64,000 bases of DNA, taken from Halomarina pelagica (GTDB taxonomy: Archaea; Halobacteriota; Halobacteria; Halobacteriales; Haloarculaceae). Of the stretch, positions 1 through 9,219 are shown piece after piece. Below the pieces are notes generated by a model. That model had not been told where the DNA came from. It searched no databases and saw only the letters and a list, made by a program, of their open reading frames with translations. The translations under genes were made by a program, and so were the position numbers. How positions within the stretch are numbered: position 1 is the stretch's first letter; each line of letters opens with the position of its first letter. The DNA lies in NCBI RefSeq assembly GCF_024228315.1, contig NZ_CP100455.1:1-64000 (forward strand), in the 5' to 3' direction.

Positions 1-48
1 CGTCAGCAGGCGATACAGACGCAGAATATCACCCGCGATATATCTGTT

Positions 49-108
49 AGGTATAGTTGATGAGTATAGCCACCTAGTATAGTCGCCAATTATAGCCATC
101 TAGTATAT
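49..108. repeat. TATAG repeat cluster A upstream of parA
   Basis: Within 60 bp the core GTATAG or TATAG followed by T or C recurs about five times, in an otherwise GC-rich sequence. The spacing is roughly 12-16 bp. Together with the second cluster at 276-312 and inverted counterparts downstream of the partition genes, this resembles a centromere or iteron array bound by the partition protein or an initiator. The repeats are seen directly; their function is inferred from position. The 109-275 interval between the clusters holds no supported gene. Confidence 0.5.
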
Positions 109-275
109 CCGAAACCCTCCAGTTATGCTCCTTCGGGGCGCGCACGTACCGTATCGAGGGCGTCGCACTCGACGGTGGGGTCTCCGCCGAGGTCCTGCCG
201 CCCGAGACGTCATAATCGACGGTGTACAGTCGCCGGAGGCGGTAGCGGTCGGCGGGACTCGGACGTTACCAGTGA

Positions 276-312
276 GGAGTATAGTTAGATAGTATAGATA
301 TATACTATAGTT
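276..312. repeat. TATAG repeat cluster B, close to the parA promoter
   Basis: A second AT-rich block carries GTATAG, AGTATAG and the inverted ACTATAG within 37 bp. It ends about 40 bp before the parA TATA-like element, so a protein bound here could both mark the centromere and autoregulate parA. This is an inference from position. Confidence 0.45.
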
Positions 313-352
313 CAGCACAATAGTCGTATCTCGTAGCGACATTGTCTGACTT

Positions 353-362
353 AAGCTTATAT
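353..362 (+). promoter_or_regulatory. Probable parA promoter (TATA-like element)
   Basis: The AT stretch AAGCTTATAT lies 26-35 bp upstream of the ATG at 388. This is the spacing expected for a haloarchaeal promoter giving an almost leaderless transcript. Confidence 0.4.
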
Positions 363-387
363 CACTACTTCTCGACAGTCACACGTG

Positions 388-1245
388 ATGCTCACCTACA
401 CCCCCGTTTCGGAGGCGGGCGGCGTCGGAAAGACGACGACGGCCGCGACGCTCGCGGCGAGTCACGCGCGCGCGGGTCACGACGTCCTCGCGATCGACAT
501 GGACACGCAAAACGGGAGCCTCACGTATTTCTTCGGTCCCGACTACGACCGCGGCGACCCGACCGTCGATAATCTCGTCCGTCACCTGGTCGGGCGTCCG
601 AAAGGTGACTTTCACGATCTCGCTCTCGAAGTCGAAGGCGGGATCGATCTGATCCCGTCGCACAACATGCTCGAGGACCTCCACGAGTTCCTCCTCAACG
701 AGAAGGACCAGGCCGAGAACTTCGGGGAGTCCTACAGCATGTACCACCAGCTCCACCGCGTCCTCCGCGAGGCGAACGTCCGCGACGAGTACGACGTGGT
801 GATCGTCGATTCGGCCGGGAAGGCGGGCCCGATCCTCTACAACGCGCTGGTCGCGGTCAGGAACGTCGTCATCCCGTTCGAGGCGACGGCGAAGGGCCAG
901 GAATCGATCGAAGGGCTGGACGACCTCGTCGACGGACTGGAACAGAGTATCGACGTCGACGTCGGCGTACTGGCGATCGTGCCGATCGGATACAGGGACA
1001 CGCGCGATCAGCGAGAGATCCTCGGGAACCTGCGCGAGAGCGGATTCCCGGTACCGGTGGTCGTCGGCGAGCGCGGTTCGCTGATGGAGGGTAGCTGGAA
1101 GCAACAGTGCAGCCCATACGCCTACGTCGAGGACCACCGCGAGCGAAAACGCGACTACGAACTCGAGACGCTCGACCAGTTCGACGAACTCGCCCGGCAT
1201 CTCGAACGCGAAGCGGGCCTGGACACGCCGGAGGTGGTGGCGTAA
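388..1245 (+). CDS. parA: ParA/Soj-family partition ATPase
   Basis: A ParA-type ATPase of 285 aa that would drive segregation of the replicon. The nucleotide-binding loop GGVGKTT lies at residues 11-17 and a Walker B-like segment ending VIVDSAG sits near the middle. In the deviant Walker A of ParA/MinD proteins a signature lysine precedes the two glycines; here that position is Ala10, while the P-loop Lys15 is present. As recalled, this substitution recurs in haloarchaeal plasmid ParA proteins, but it should change how the dimer is stabilised. A GTG directly before the chosen ATG (385) is an alternative start. The stop codon overlaps the next start (TAATG), so the two genes are translationally coupled. 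AT-rich repeat clusters flank the pair. Confidence 0.85.
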   Translation: MLTYTPVSEAGGVGKTTTAATLAASHARAGHDVLAIDMDTQNGSLTYFFGPDYDRGDPTVDNLVRHLVGRPKGDFHDLALEVEGGIDLIPSHNMLEDLHEFLLNEKDQAENFGESYSMYHQLHRVLREANVRDEYDVVIVDSAGKAGPILYNALVAVRNVVIPFEATAKGQESIEGLDDLVDGLEQSIDVDVGVLAIVPIGYRDTRDQREILGNLRESGFPVPVVVGERGSLMEGSWKQQCSPYAYVEDHRERKRDYELETLDQFDELARHLEREAGLDTPEVVA

Positions 1246-1679
1246 TGGGGCTCAAGTCCGGTTCGCGGGACGCCGGTTTCGACGAATCTGCGGACGACAC
1301 AGAGCGATCCACACGGGAGACGGACGGGGCAAAGCCGGAACGAGAGACGGCCGCCGAGTCGTCGCCTACCGGTAGGAGTGGAGGGGACGCGAACCCCGCG
1401 TCCGGTTCCGAAACCGGGGCGCAGCGCCCCACGATGGACTCGATTCCGTACAAACTCCGCCGCGAGAAGGTAAACGAAGGGCGCGAACAGGTTCCGTACT
1501 TCCTTCGAGAGGAGATCATCGACGCCGAGGCCGATCTTCGGGATACGCTCGAAGCGCTGCTCGGCGAGGACGTCTACAAGTCGGATTATCGGGAGGCCGC
1601 GATGGTCGTCGCGCAGCGTAATCCAGAACTCATCGCCGAGGTCCTCCGCGAGTGGGGATACGACCTCGACGCTACTTGA
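1245..1679 (+). CDS. Small partner of ParA (putative centromere-binding or adaptor protein)
   Basis: A 144-aa protein whose ATG overlaps the parA stop by one base, so it belongs to the same operon. Residues 1-60 are polar, rich in Ser, Gly, Asp and Glu, and probably disordered. The rest is an amphipathic, mostly helical domain with a conserved-looking segment around IPYKLRREKVNEGREQVPYF. No ParB nuclease or KorB signature is visible, so the ParB role rests only on position behind parA. Haloarchaeal replicons commonly carry such a small gene there. Confidence 0.6.
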   Translation: MGLKSGSRDAGFDESADDTERSTRETDGAKPERETAAESSPTGRSGGDANPASGSETGAQRPTMDSIPYKLRREKVNEGREQVPYFLREEIIDAEADLRDTLEALLGEDVYKSDYREAAMVVAQRNPELIAEVLREWGYDLDAT

Positions 1680-2121
1680 CCGAGGTCCACTGGAAGGCTC
1701 CAGAGGGGGAGTCGTCCAGGCCCGGAACTCGCCGTCTTTTCGCCGTTCGTCCCCCGGGGCGACCAAGTCCCCACCGGTGATCCCCTCCTGCGGGCCCGCG
1801 GTCGGCCTCCGAGTTCGCTTACGCCGGCCACTCCGTTTTCGGTACCCCCGATCCTACCGCGTGCGTGATTTCGCCGCCCCCTCCCGAACCGGATCACGTC
1901 TTCCACTCCTCGAAGGACCGTTCCGCTAGGCGCTCTACCGCGAACGTATTATACGCTTTCCGCCCTCGTCCCAGTCGATTCGGCCAGAGAGTCAGTCCCT
2001 CACGGCCGGTCATGAGACATGAACCACATTCACCAGCTATAGCGTATCGCTATACTATACAACTATACTCTATCGCCGTGACTGTCGTCCGACGCTCATC
2101 GGACGGGGGGAGGAGATCGCG
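1680..2121. other. Intergenic region downstream of the partition genes
   Basis: I see no gene here. The first 300 bp are GC-rich without coding character; the AT-rich repeat cluster C lies near the end, just before the IS5-type insertion. Confidence 0.5.
2036..2074. repeat. CTATAC/GTATAG repeat cluster C downstream of parA
   Basis: About five copies of CTATA or TATAG cores occur in 39 bp, mostly in the CTATAC orientation, the reverse of the upstream clusters. The partition genes are therefore bracketed by similar elements in opposite orientation, as expected for a binding array used by the partition or replication machinery. The function is inferred. Confidence 0.45.
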
Positions 2122-2129
2122 GATCGAAT

Positions 2130-3061
2130 TGCTCTATTGAAAATGCGGTACGGCAGTGGGGTCATAGCTTCTTGGTCATCTTCTTGATGTTGTGGATCGC
2201 AAACATCAGGACGATTTCACGGAACTGGCGGTACCAGAACCGCGAACGCAGGGCGGAGTCCTGCGTTCGCTTGGTCGTTGAATAGGACGTTTCTGCCATC
2301 CAGCGCTGCGTGTACCCGGTCAACTGGTTGAGCGTGTTGTGTGCGACAGCCATCGGTGTCGATCCGCGGTGGTGAACACGGTACTCGAGATCGTATGCGG
2401 AGAGCTCGTATTCGGTGTGCCAGTCTTGAAAGCCGTTGTCGGCGACCACGGCCCGCAGGTCGTCCGCGTTCCGGCGGACGACCCGCGGGCCAGCCTGTGT
2501 GTCGGGTTCACGCTCGATACAGCAGTGCACGTCCAGCACCGCGAGCGATGCTGTATCGGTCAGTGTCGTCGCTTTGATCGTCGTGACGGTGCGCCCGCGT
2601 CGCTGGAGGTAGTACTGGGAGGCTTGCTTGCGTTCGAAGAACGTGCTGTCGAGCGCGACGTGGCCAGACTGGCGGAGTTGCTGCGCGGACGCGCGCAGCA
2701 ACGCCCGCCAGACGTACATCGCATACCGATCCAGTGAGTAGTAGAATGTCGTTGGATCGGGGAGCGCGTCCGGATGTAGTCCGAGGAGGTCACACACCGC
2801 AGGCATAAGACTGAGGCGATCGACGAGTTCGGTGAAGGTGTGACCCTCTTCCTTGCGAAGACAGTGGGCGACGATGTGAGCCTCGCGGGGAAGCCCGCCA
2901 GAGGCGGGCCTCCCCGCTCGATTCCCTAACGCTTGTTTAGCTACGCGGAGTACGTTCTGGACGAAGTCGAGGAGTGCGATTGCCATATCCACCTTCTCGA
3001 CTTCATCTTCTCAAACTCTTCCGGAGTGATCCCGACGCTGTCTGTCGTTTTCAATAGAGCA
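2130..3061 (-). mobile_element. IS5-type insertion sequence, complete with IR and 8-bp target duplication
   Basis: A 932-bp element bounded by perfect 14-bp inverted repeats (TGCTCTATTGAAAA at 2130-2143 and its complement at 3048-3061). The flanking 8 bp GATCGAAT occur at both 2122-2129 and 3062-3069 as a direct target duplication. One transposase gene fills it. The intact duplication and exact inverted repeats point to a recent insertion, which separated the repeat clusters at 2036-2074 and 3076-3126. Confidence 0.9.
2162..2992 (-). CDS. IS5-family transposase (DDE)
   Basis: A 276-aa transposase that would catalyse cut-and-paste movement of the surrounding element. The N-terminal part resembles a helix-turn-helix region. 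A DDE core is suggested by ALDSTFF (first Asp), VVADNGF (second Asp) and a C-terminal stretch with a Glu followed by Lys/Arg. The end RFWYRQFREIVLMFAIHNIKK is typical of haloarchaeal IS5 transposases. Translation starts at a GTG just inside the right end. No frameshift is visible, so it is probably active. Family assignment is firm; the exact IS name was not determined. Confidence 0.85.
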   Translation of the reverse strand: MDMAIALLDFVQNVLRVAKQALGNRAGRPASGGLPREAHIVAHCLRKEEGHTFTELVDRLSLMPAVCDLLGLHPDALPDPTTFYYSLDRYAMYVWRALLRASAQQLRQSGHVALDSTFFERKQASQYYLQRRGRTVTTIKATTLTDTASLAVLDVHCCIEREPDTQAGPRVVRRNADDLRAVVADNGFQDWHTEYELSAYDLEYRVHHRGSTPMAVAHNTLNQLTGYTQRWMAETSYSTTKRTQDSALRSRFWYRQFREIVLMFAIHNIKKMTKKL

Positions 3062-3075
3062 GATCGAATAGAAAT

Positions 3076-3126
3076 CCTAGCTGTAGTTACCAGTCATATC
3101 TCACGGCTATAATATATAGCTATAAC
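3076..3126. repeat. AT-rich repeat cluster D beyond the IS5 insertion
   Basis: CTGTAG, GGCTATAATATATAGC and GCTATAAC lie within about 50 bp. The central part is nearly palindromic. It resembles the clusters around parA and would have been contiguous with cluster C before the IS5 element inserted. Confidence 0.4.
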
Positions 3127-3503
3127 AGAGGGTGGACCGGTGAGGTTGTTATCCGGCAGGGCAGTCCCCATCTACACAGGACGCTACTCCCATCGCGGAC
3201 GGCGTCGGGGGTCGCTTCGAGTACCGACCGGACGGATCGTGGTAATTATCTGCGTCGATGCTGCGGAAGCGGATCGAGGCCCCGTCAGGATCGTCATTCC
3301 GGGGGATCAGCCCGCGTATCGACACGGAAACGTGCGAGAACGCCGACGTCCGGTAGAGAAAACGCGTAGTTCGACCGCTGTACGGTCTGAAGTCGGAATG
3401 TTCCGAGACTATAAATCTTATGTCGCTATATCAAGTGTTGGGTTCGGGGGGCACACAGGTTCGGAGGATAGGCCGTTTTTGAGCCAAATTTCGCGGAGTA
3501 TAG

Positions 3504-3731
3504 ATGCTATCTGGCAGTGAGGAGCCGCATTTGAACGCTTTGGACAATTGACCATCGCAGAGGCGGTGGACGCAGTCGAACAGACGCGCCCGGCCGATTC
3601 GTCGACATCGTCACGCACGAACGACACGGGCCACCGTCGTCGTACCTCTATCAAACCGTGGATCGGTGAATCGGTTCGTCGAGATCTCGGATCACGGACG
3701 GGCCCCTGTGGCGGATACGGTACTCGCGTGA
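3504..3731 (+). pseudogene. Degenerate small gene, possibly a winged-helix regulator
   Basis: Four consecutive segments read as protein only if the frame shifts between them: MLSGSEEP from 3504, AFERFGQLTIAEAVDAVEQT from 3527, RFVDIVTHERHGPPSSYLYQ from about 3595, and NRFVEISDHGRAPVADTVLA from 3669, ending at a TGA (3729-3731). Joined, they resemble a short helical DNA-binding protein, but none is open alone. Three frameshifts indicate decay. The family is not certain, and chance open stretches in GC-rich DNA are the main alternative. The rest of 3127-3783 shows no supported gene. Confidence 0.35.
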
Positions 3732-3783
3732 GCATCGAATCGACCGACTGAGGGGTTCTCCAACGTGGGCGGTGCGTTGCGAT

Positions 3784-4890
3784 TCACCCGAGGTTTGCCC
3801 GCGACCACTCCAACGCTTTGCGGAGAAGCCCAACGCCTACGACCACCCACGCAGCGAGTGCGATGTACACAAAGACTCGAGGGAGTATGTGAAGTATTCC
3901 GATCCCCGCTTCGCTCGCGAGGCGGGACGTACTCACTGTGTACATCCCGAGCGGGAAGACCATCCCCCAGTACCGTGGGTCGTACCCCTCTGGGCGATGC
4001 GGCAGTGCGATTCCGCTGACGGCGTGTCGCCAGATACCGAGTGCGACGAGCAACGGGATCCACCACGTGGCCGTCGCCCAGAAGAAGAACGTGAACCCGA
4101 GGAGGAACGGACGAATCTCGGTGATGAACGGCCACGACGGCCCGAGCTGGAGGAGCAACGCGCCCGCCAGCGTCGTGATCGCGACGGCGCCCATGTTGAT
4201 CCAGTACGGCGGCGTCGCGGACGCCGGGCGGAACGCGAAGAACGTCATCCGGTAGAACACCAGCGTGAACAGTACTAGGTAGAACCCGCCGCCGATCAGG
4301 TACAGGACGAGTGCCACCAGGCTGACATTCTCGAGCACCGACGGATACTGCGGAGCGAGCAACGCGGTGAGCACGGCCACGGACTGCGTGGCGACCACGG
4401 CGAGAAACCAGCCGCCGTCGAGCGTCTCCTCGATGGGATCGTCGACGTCCCTGATCGTCAATCCCACGAACACGGTGTACGTGAGAACGAACCAGAGACC
4501 GCCTGCGAAGACCAGTAGCGCCGTCGCGGCGGGAATCGACTGCTCGAAGACGACGAACTGACTCCCGAGTATGCTGGTCGCTGCGACGGCGGTGAACGAT
4601 CCGACCGCCCGGTCCGGCGAGACGAGGTCGTGAAGCGCCGATCCGAGGGCGCGGCCGATCCGCGCCACCGTGAGGACGCCGATACCTACGTACGCGACAG
4701 TATTGACCACGAACAGTGCCCGACCGATCCGCTCGAACCCGACGAGAGACGCACCGATGGAGACGATGCCGGTCGCCATGACGAGCGCGAAGTAGAGCGG
4801 ATCCCAGTACTCCAGAAGTCCGAGTACGTCCCCGACACGGCTGGCACTGTCGACGGGCGACTCGCCGGGGTCGTCCGGATCAGTGCTCAT
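3784..4890 (-). CDS. TDT-family membrane carrier (TehA/Mae1/SSU1/SLAC1 type)
   Basis: A 368-aa integral membrane protein with about ten hydrophobic helices. The first helix contains [14 protein letters not shown], the signature of the tellurite-resistance/dicarboxylate transporter family. Members export or import C4-dicarboxylates, sulfite (yeast SSU1) or anions (plant SLAC1). The start at 4890 removes an upstream stretch that only shadows the next gene. It lies 53 bp downstream of, and on the same strand as, a cytochrome b-sulfite oxidase fusion, which favours sulfite or a related anion as substrate; that is inference. Malate or other dicarboxylates remain possible. Confidence 0.8.
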   Translation of the reverse strand: MSTDPDDPGESPVDSASRVGDVLGLLEYWDPLYFALVMATGIVSIGASLVGFERIGRALFVVNTVAYVGIGVLTVARIGRALGSALHDLVSPDRAVGSFTAVAATSILGSQFVVFEQSIPAATALLVFAGGLWFVLTYTVFVGLTIRDVDDPIEETLDGGWFLAVVATQSVAVLTALLAPQYPSVLENVSLVALVLYLIGGGFYLVLFTLVFYRMTFFAFRPASATPPYWINMGAVAITTLAGALLLQLGPSWPFITEIRPFLLGFTFFFWATATWWIPLLVALGIWRHAVSGIALPHRPEGYDPRYWGMVFPLGMYTVSTSRLASEAGIGILHILPRVFVYIALAAWVVVGVGLLRKALEWSRANLG

Positions 4891-4943
4891 TGAAAGACTG
4901 GAGGCCCGACGCCGACGCGAGAGCGGAGACGGCCATCGGCGTC

Positions 4944-6476
4944 TCAGATGTCCGCGCTGTTCGGGTAGTAGTGGAGGACGTCGTCGCGCCACCCGCCCTT
5001 CCCCTTGCCGATGTCCTCGAAGTCCTCGACGAACTCGATGCGGGTTACCCACTTCGCCATCTTGTACCCGAGCTGACTCTCGATGCGGAGCCGGTAGGGA
5101 GCGCCGTGGGCCACGGGAAGGTCGCCGTCGTTCATCTCGTAGGCGAGGATCGACCGGGGTTCCCGGGCCTTGTCCATCCGGATGGCCTCGTAGTAGAACT
5201 CCGGGACGTCCTCGGCCTTCTCCTCGAAGGGACCGTCCTCGGAGTACTCCCACTTCTCGTCGAGCGTCCAGAAGACGAGCCACTCCGCGTCCTCCGTCGG
5301 CTCACACCGGTCCACGATGGCCGACAACGGGACGCCGCCCCACTTGGCGTAGTACGTCCAGCCCTGGATGCAGTCGTGGCGGGTGACGTGTTCTTGCTTG
5401 TCCATCTCCCTGATTTCCTCGTTGGTCAGGTCGAGTTCGTTCCCGACGAGCCCGTCGACCGTGATCGTCCAGTCATCGAAGTCGTTCTCGTAGTGGGCGC
5501 GGTACTCGTCGTTACGTGGCGGCTTGCCGTTGACCCGTGCGAAGTTCGACACCTCCGGCCGATCGTCGCCGTCGTAGAACGAGACGTGGTGGAACAGCCC
5601 CTTCAACAGCGGGTCGACGCCGATCTCCAGCAGGTTCTGGGTGAAGTACGGACGCTTCAGGGTGATCCACGTCGCGAATCCCGCGAACCCGAAGACGATC
5701 GCGACACCCAGCACGGTGAGCGCGATGGTCAGGTCGGTCGAGGCCGCCTCGCTCCCGAGGACGATCTTCCCCATCTCGGACCAGAACCCGTGGGCCGCGA
5801 CCAGGGCGACGTGACCGAACAGGAAGACGTTGAACGCGACGAACCCGATGAAGTGGATGCTCCGGTTGAGCTGTCGGTTCCAGCCGAACCAGTCCGGCCA
5901 GTGCGCCCGGAAGGCCGGTGCCTGAAGGAGGCCGGTGACGATCATCACCGGCGACAGTACGAAAATGACACCGAAGTACGTGAGTTGCTGGAGCGCGTTA
6001 TAGCCAGCGGCGTGGGGGACCTGTAGTTGCGCGTACGTCACCAGCGCGTTCCACGCCTGCGGGAAGATGTCGAGCGACGTCGGAACGAGGCGCATCCACT
6101 CGCCCGAGATGAAGAGCCCCCCGACGTAGAGGAGTCCGCAGAGGGTCCATCCGAGCGCACCCCAGAAGTGCCAGTGGCGACCCATCCCGATGGCATCGCG
6201 ACCGGGAAGCGAGATGAGCGCCGACGGCGGATCGATCTCGTCTTCGGCCGCCCAGAGGTCCTCGTCCTCGATGACGTCCTTGTCGAAGTCGGTCCCGCGC
6301 TTCCGGTCGCCGGTGCGGAGCCACTCGTCCCCCGGCTCGGCGTCGTCCGACCAGTAGAGCTTGGGATGACTCATGAGGATCTCGTACCCGCTGCGGAATA
6401 GCAGGATGACGAAGAAGAAGTTGAACCAGTGTGTGATCCGAAGCCACCACGGATACGAGAGCGGGCCGGTCACCAT
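4944..6476 (-). CDS. Cytochrome b561-type membrane domain fused to a sulfite oxidase-type molybdopterin domain
   Basis: A 510-aa fusion. Residues 1-285 form a membrane cytochrome b domain with about four to five helices and candidate haem ligands His16, His101/His103, His208 and His222. Residues 305-510 form a molybdopterin oxidoreductase of the sulfite oxidase/YedY fold: [18 protein letters not shown] places the Mo-ligating cysteine at Cys369, and [15 protein letters not shown] matches the substrate-pocket region. No dimerisation domain is visible. Electrons from the Mo centre would pass directly to the membrane haems. The neighbour is a TDT-type carrier on the same strand, suggesting linked transport and oxidation of an oxyanion such as sulfite. 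The substrate is inferred, and methionine-sulfoxide reductase-like activity is possible. Confidence 0.8.
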   Translation of the reverse strand: MVTGPLSYPWWLRITHWFNFFFVILLFRSGYEILMSHPKLYWSDDAEPGDEWLRTGDRKRGTDFDKDVIEDEDLWAAEDEIDPPSALISLPGRDAIGMGRHWHFWGALGWTLCGLLYVGGLFISGEWMRLVPTSLDIFPQAWNALVTYAQLQVPHAAGYNALQQLTYFGVIFVLSPVMIVTGLLQAPAFRAHWPDWFGWNRQLNRSIHFIGFVAFNVFLFGHVALVAAHGFWSEMGKIVLGSEAASTDLTIALTVLGVAIVFGFAGFATWITLKRPYFTQNLLEIGVDPLLKGLFHHVSFYDGDDRPEVSNFARVNGKPPRNDEYRAHYENDFDDWTITVDGLVGNELDLTNEEIREMDKQEHVTRHDCIQGWTYYAKWGGVPLSAIVDRCEPTEDAEWLVFWTLDEKWEYSEDGPFEEKAEDVPEFYYEAIRMDKAREPRSILAYEMNDGDLPVAHGAPYRLRIESQLGYKMAKWVTRIEFVEDFEDIGKGKGGWRDDVLHYYPNSADI

Positions 6477-7183
6477 ACGTGCCCTCTCGCGTCGGCAGGC
6501 TGTTAAACCTACACACGAACGTGTTCGGCATGGTCCGCACGGTCGAGCGAAACCGTCGTCGGATCTCGGTCACCCACTCGGCGGCAGCGCCGGTGGCGGG
6601 GACCGCCTCGACGACCGCGGGACGAGTTCGTCCAGCGATCCCATCCTTCTAGCGTCCCGACCTAGCCATCGCGCCGAGGCATCTCCCGATCGAGTCGAAC
6701 GTCGACTCGCTAGGGGATGAGAGCGACCTCGGTGAGGGTATCGAAACGCACCACGTTGCCCCCGTCGATCATCGGGTGGCGAACGCTCGACGTCGAGCCA
6801 CCGGTGAGACGTCGGTCGACGATGGGACTCGGCCCTTCGTCGTCGCCTACTCGAGGAGCGACTTCGGTCGCGTGGCGATCCCAATCCGACACCTCCACGG
6901 GAGGTGTGTGAACGAACTGCGGATTCCTACGCGCTGGAAAGATACCGAAGTACGGAGTTTTGGGCGCAAAGCATCGGCTTCAGGACGGAGAGGATGGCCC
7001 CCCGGTTCGCACGGATCCGGCGGGCGCAGAACTGATAACGTATCTGATAATACGAGTCCCGACGTCAGTTCAACACTACCCCCAGCGAATTAAGAGAGCT
7101 GATTAGCGTTTCTGACTAATTGACATTGGTAATACAATTCGATAGAGACAAGGGGCCATCACCGCGATAGGAGAAGTAATAGA
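6477..7183. other. Intergenic region with no firmly supported gene
   Basis: About 700 bp separate the Mo-enzyme fusion (leftward) from the ClC gene (rightward) and must contain both promoters. The last 120 bp are AT-richer. On the minus strand a GTG-started frame at 6713-6898 (62 aa, acidic, ending VVRFDTLTEVALIP) has some coding character, but I cannot match it to a family and do not call it a gene. Confidence 0.4.
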
Positions 7184-9175
7184 ATGGCGGCGACGAACCT
7201 CCGACCGACAGAATCAGGCTCGCGTGACTCCCCCGACGGGTTTCGAATAGGGTACGTTTCCGTCCTCGCCGGCGTCATAGGCGTGGCTGCGGCCGTGATC
7301 GCATACCTCATCTACCACTTCATCGGTCTTCTCTACAACCTCTTCTTCTACCAGCGGGTCGCGTTCGAGTTCGTCGAACCCACCGAATCGGCGGGGAGCG
7401 TCCTCGTCGCATCGGACGGCACCGTGAACTCGCTTCTGTTTCCGCCGAGCGGTCCGCCACTCTGGATCGTCCTCGTCCCGGCGCTGGGTGGTCTCATCGC
7501 CGGGGTGATGGCGCAGTACGGCTCGCGACGGATCATCGGTCACGGTATCCCCGAAGCGATGGAGGCCGTCTGGAGTAACGACAGCAGAGTCCGTCCACGG
7601 ATACTCGTTTTGAAGCCGATCTCCGCCGCGATCGCCATCGGTACCGGCGCGCCGTTCGGTGTCGAGGGGCCGATCATCCAGAGTGGGGGCGCGATGGGAT
7701 CCGTCTTCGGTCAGTGGATCAGTACGACGGTGGCCGAACGTAAGGTGCTCCTTGCGTGCGGGGCGGCCGCGGGGATGGCGGCGACGTTCAACACGCCGCT
7801 CGCGGGAATTCTCGTCGCGATCGAACTCCTCGTCTTCGAGTTTCAGGCCCGGTCCTTCGTTCCGATCAGCATCGCGAGCCTGATCGCGACTGGTGCTCGC
7901 CGCCCGCTCATCGGCGTCGGACCGATGTTCCACGTCGATGAGATCACCGCCGAACTCTTTCCGAACCTACCCTACCTCGTCGCGCTCGGCATCGTCATCG
8001 GCGGCGCTGCGATCCTCTTCAAGGACGGCTACTTCTCCGCCGAGAGGTACATCCATCGGATTCCGGTCAACGACGTCCTCCTGCCGGCGATCGGAGGCCT
8101 CATTTTCGGCGTGATGGGACTGCTCGTGCCCCGGACGTTCGGCGTGGGCTACGGGGTCGCCGAAGAGATCCTCAACAACGAGCTGGCCGTCGGCCTCGTC
8201 TTCGTCGTCATGCTCTTCAAGGTGGTCGGCGTCTACGTCACCCTCGGTTCGAAAACGTCGGGGGGATTCCTCGCGCCGGTGTTCGTCGCAGGGGCAGCCA
8301 TCGGAAGCGTGTTCGCCCACGGCGTGAACGCCCTCCTCCCCGGGGTGACGATCCCCGTCACACTGTTCGCGTTGGCGGGACTCGGAACGCTGTTTGGCGT
8401 CGTGAGCAACGCCACGTTCGGCTTCACGCTGTTCGCCATCGAGGTGACTGGGCAGTACGAGGCGATCCTCCCCGTGTTCCTCGTCGGGGTCGTCGCCGAC
8501 GCGGTTGCCACGCTCTATATGGATTCGGACCTGATGACCGCCGAGTTGTCAGACCGGGGGATCGACGTCAACCAGGACTACGAGGTCGACGTCCTGAAGC
8601 GGTTCAACGCGGGGGAGGTGATGGACGAGAAGCCGGCGATCCTGAATCCGGGCGTGACCGTCGCGCAGTTAGCGGCAACCATCGCTGAAACCGAGAACGC
8701 CACGTCCCAATCGCCGATCGCCAACGGCGGACTCGAACAGGCGGTCGACGAGTCCGGTGCGATCGCGGACGCAGAGCCACTCGAGTTGGCGGAAGATCCC
8801 GAGCGGACGATCCACGACGGCTTTCCGATCGTCGATTCGGGCGGTGCGTTAGAGAGCATCATCACCTACGGCGACCTCGTAAGGGCGATCGCTCGAGATC
8901 ACGGGGATCGAACGGTCGGCGAACTGGGAACGAGTGACCTCGTCGTCGGCCATCCCGACGAACGGTTGTTCGACGCCGTCGTCAGAATGGCGGATCACGA
9001 TATCGAGCAGTTGCCGATCGTCCCCCGAGACGACGAGACGACACTCGTCGGATGGCTCGATTCACAGGATCTGATGACGTCCGCCCTCCGGAAGCTAGAA
9101 GAAGAGCAGATACGCGAGGAGGGACGTCTCAGCGGATACGTACGCACGATAACGGACTACCGACGAGAGTCGTGA
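7184..9175 (+). CDS. ClC-type chloride channel/transporter with C-terminal CBS domains
   Basis: A 663-aa ClC protein that moves chloride (or other anions) across the membrane, alone or in exchange for protons. ClC signatures are visible: GHGIP at residues 119-123, GVEGP at 159-163 with the gating Glu161, and GGFLAPVF in the second half. The membrane domain ends near residue 450. A CBS-domain pair follows, split by an acidic insert, with HDIEQLPIVP in the second; it likely senses nucleotides. A UspA gene follows 44 bp downstream on the same strand, suggesting co-expression in osmotic or anion stress. No truncation is seen. Confidence 0.92.
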   Translation: MAATNLRPTESGSRDSPDGFRIGYVSVLAGVIGVAAAVIAYLIYHFIGLLYNLFFYQRVAFEFVEPTESAGSVLVASDGTVNSLLFPPSGPPLWIVLVPALGGLIAGVMAQYGSRRIIGHGIPEAMEAVWSNDSRVRPRILVLKPISAAIAIGTGAPFGVEGPIIQSGGAMGSVFGQWISTTVAERKVLLACGAAAGMAATFNTPLAGILVAIELLVFEFQARSFVPISIASLIATGARRPLIGVGPMFHVDEITAELFPNLPYLVALGIVIGGAAILFKDGYFSAERYIHRIPVNDVLLPAIGGLIFGVMGLLVPRTFGVGYGVAEEILNNELAVGLVFVVMLFKVVGVYVTLGSKTSGGFLAPVFVAGAAIGSVFAHGVNALLPGVTIPVTLFALAGLGTLFGVVSNATFGFTLFAIEVTGQYEAILPVFLVGVVADAVATLYMDSDLMTAELSDRGIDVNQDYEVDVLKRFNAGEVMDEKPAILNPGVTVAQLAATIAETENATSQSPIANGGLEQAVDESGAIADAEPLELAEDPERTIHDGFPIVDSGGALESIITYGDLVRAIARDHGDRTVGELGTSDLVVGHPDERLFDAVVRMADHDIEQLPIVPRDDETTLVGWLDSQDLMTSALRKLEEEQIREEGRLSGYVRTITDYRRES

Positions 9176-9219
9176 CGGTGGGGCCGTCGTTGAAGTGACT
9201 CCGCAGGCTACGGTTCGAC

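Noticed and set aside
379-1200. 273-codon minus-strand frame opposite parA
   Set aside because: ParA motifs on the plus strand are unambiguous; the opposite frame is a shadow.
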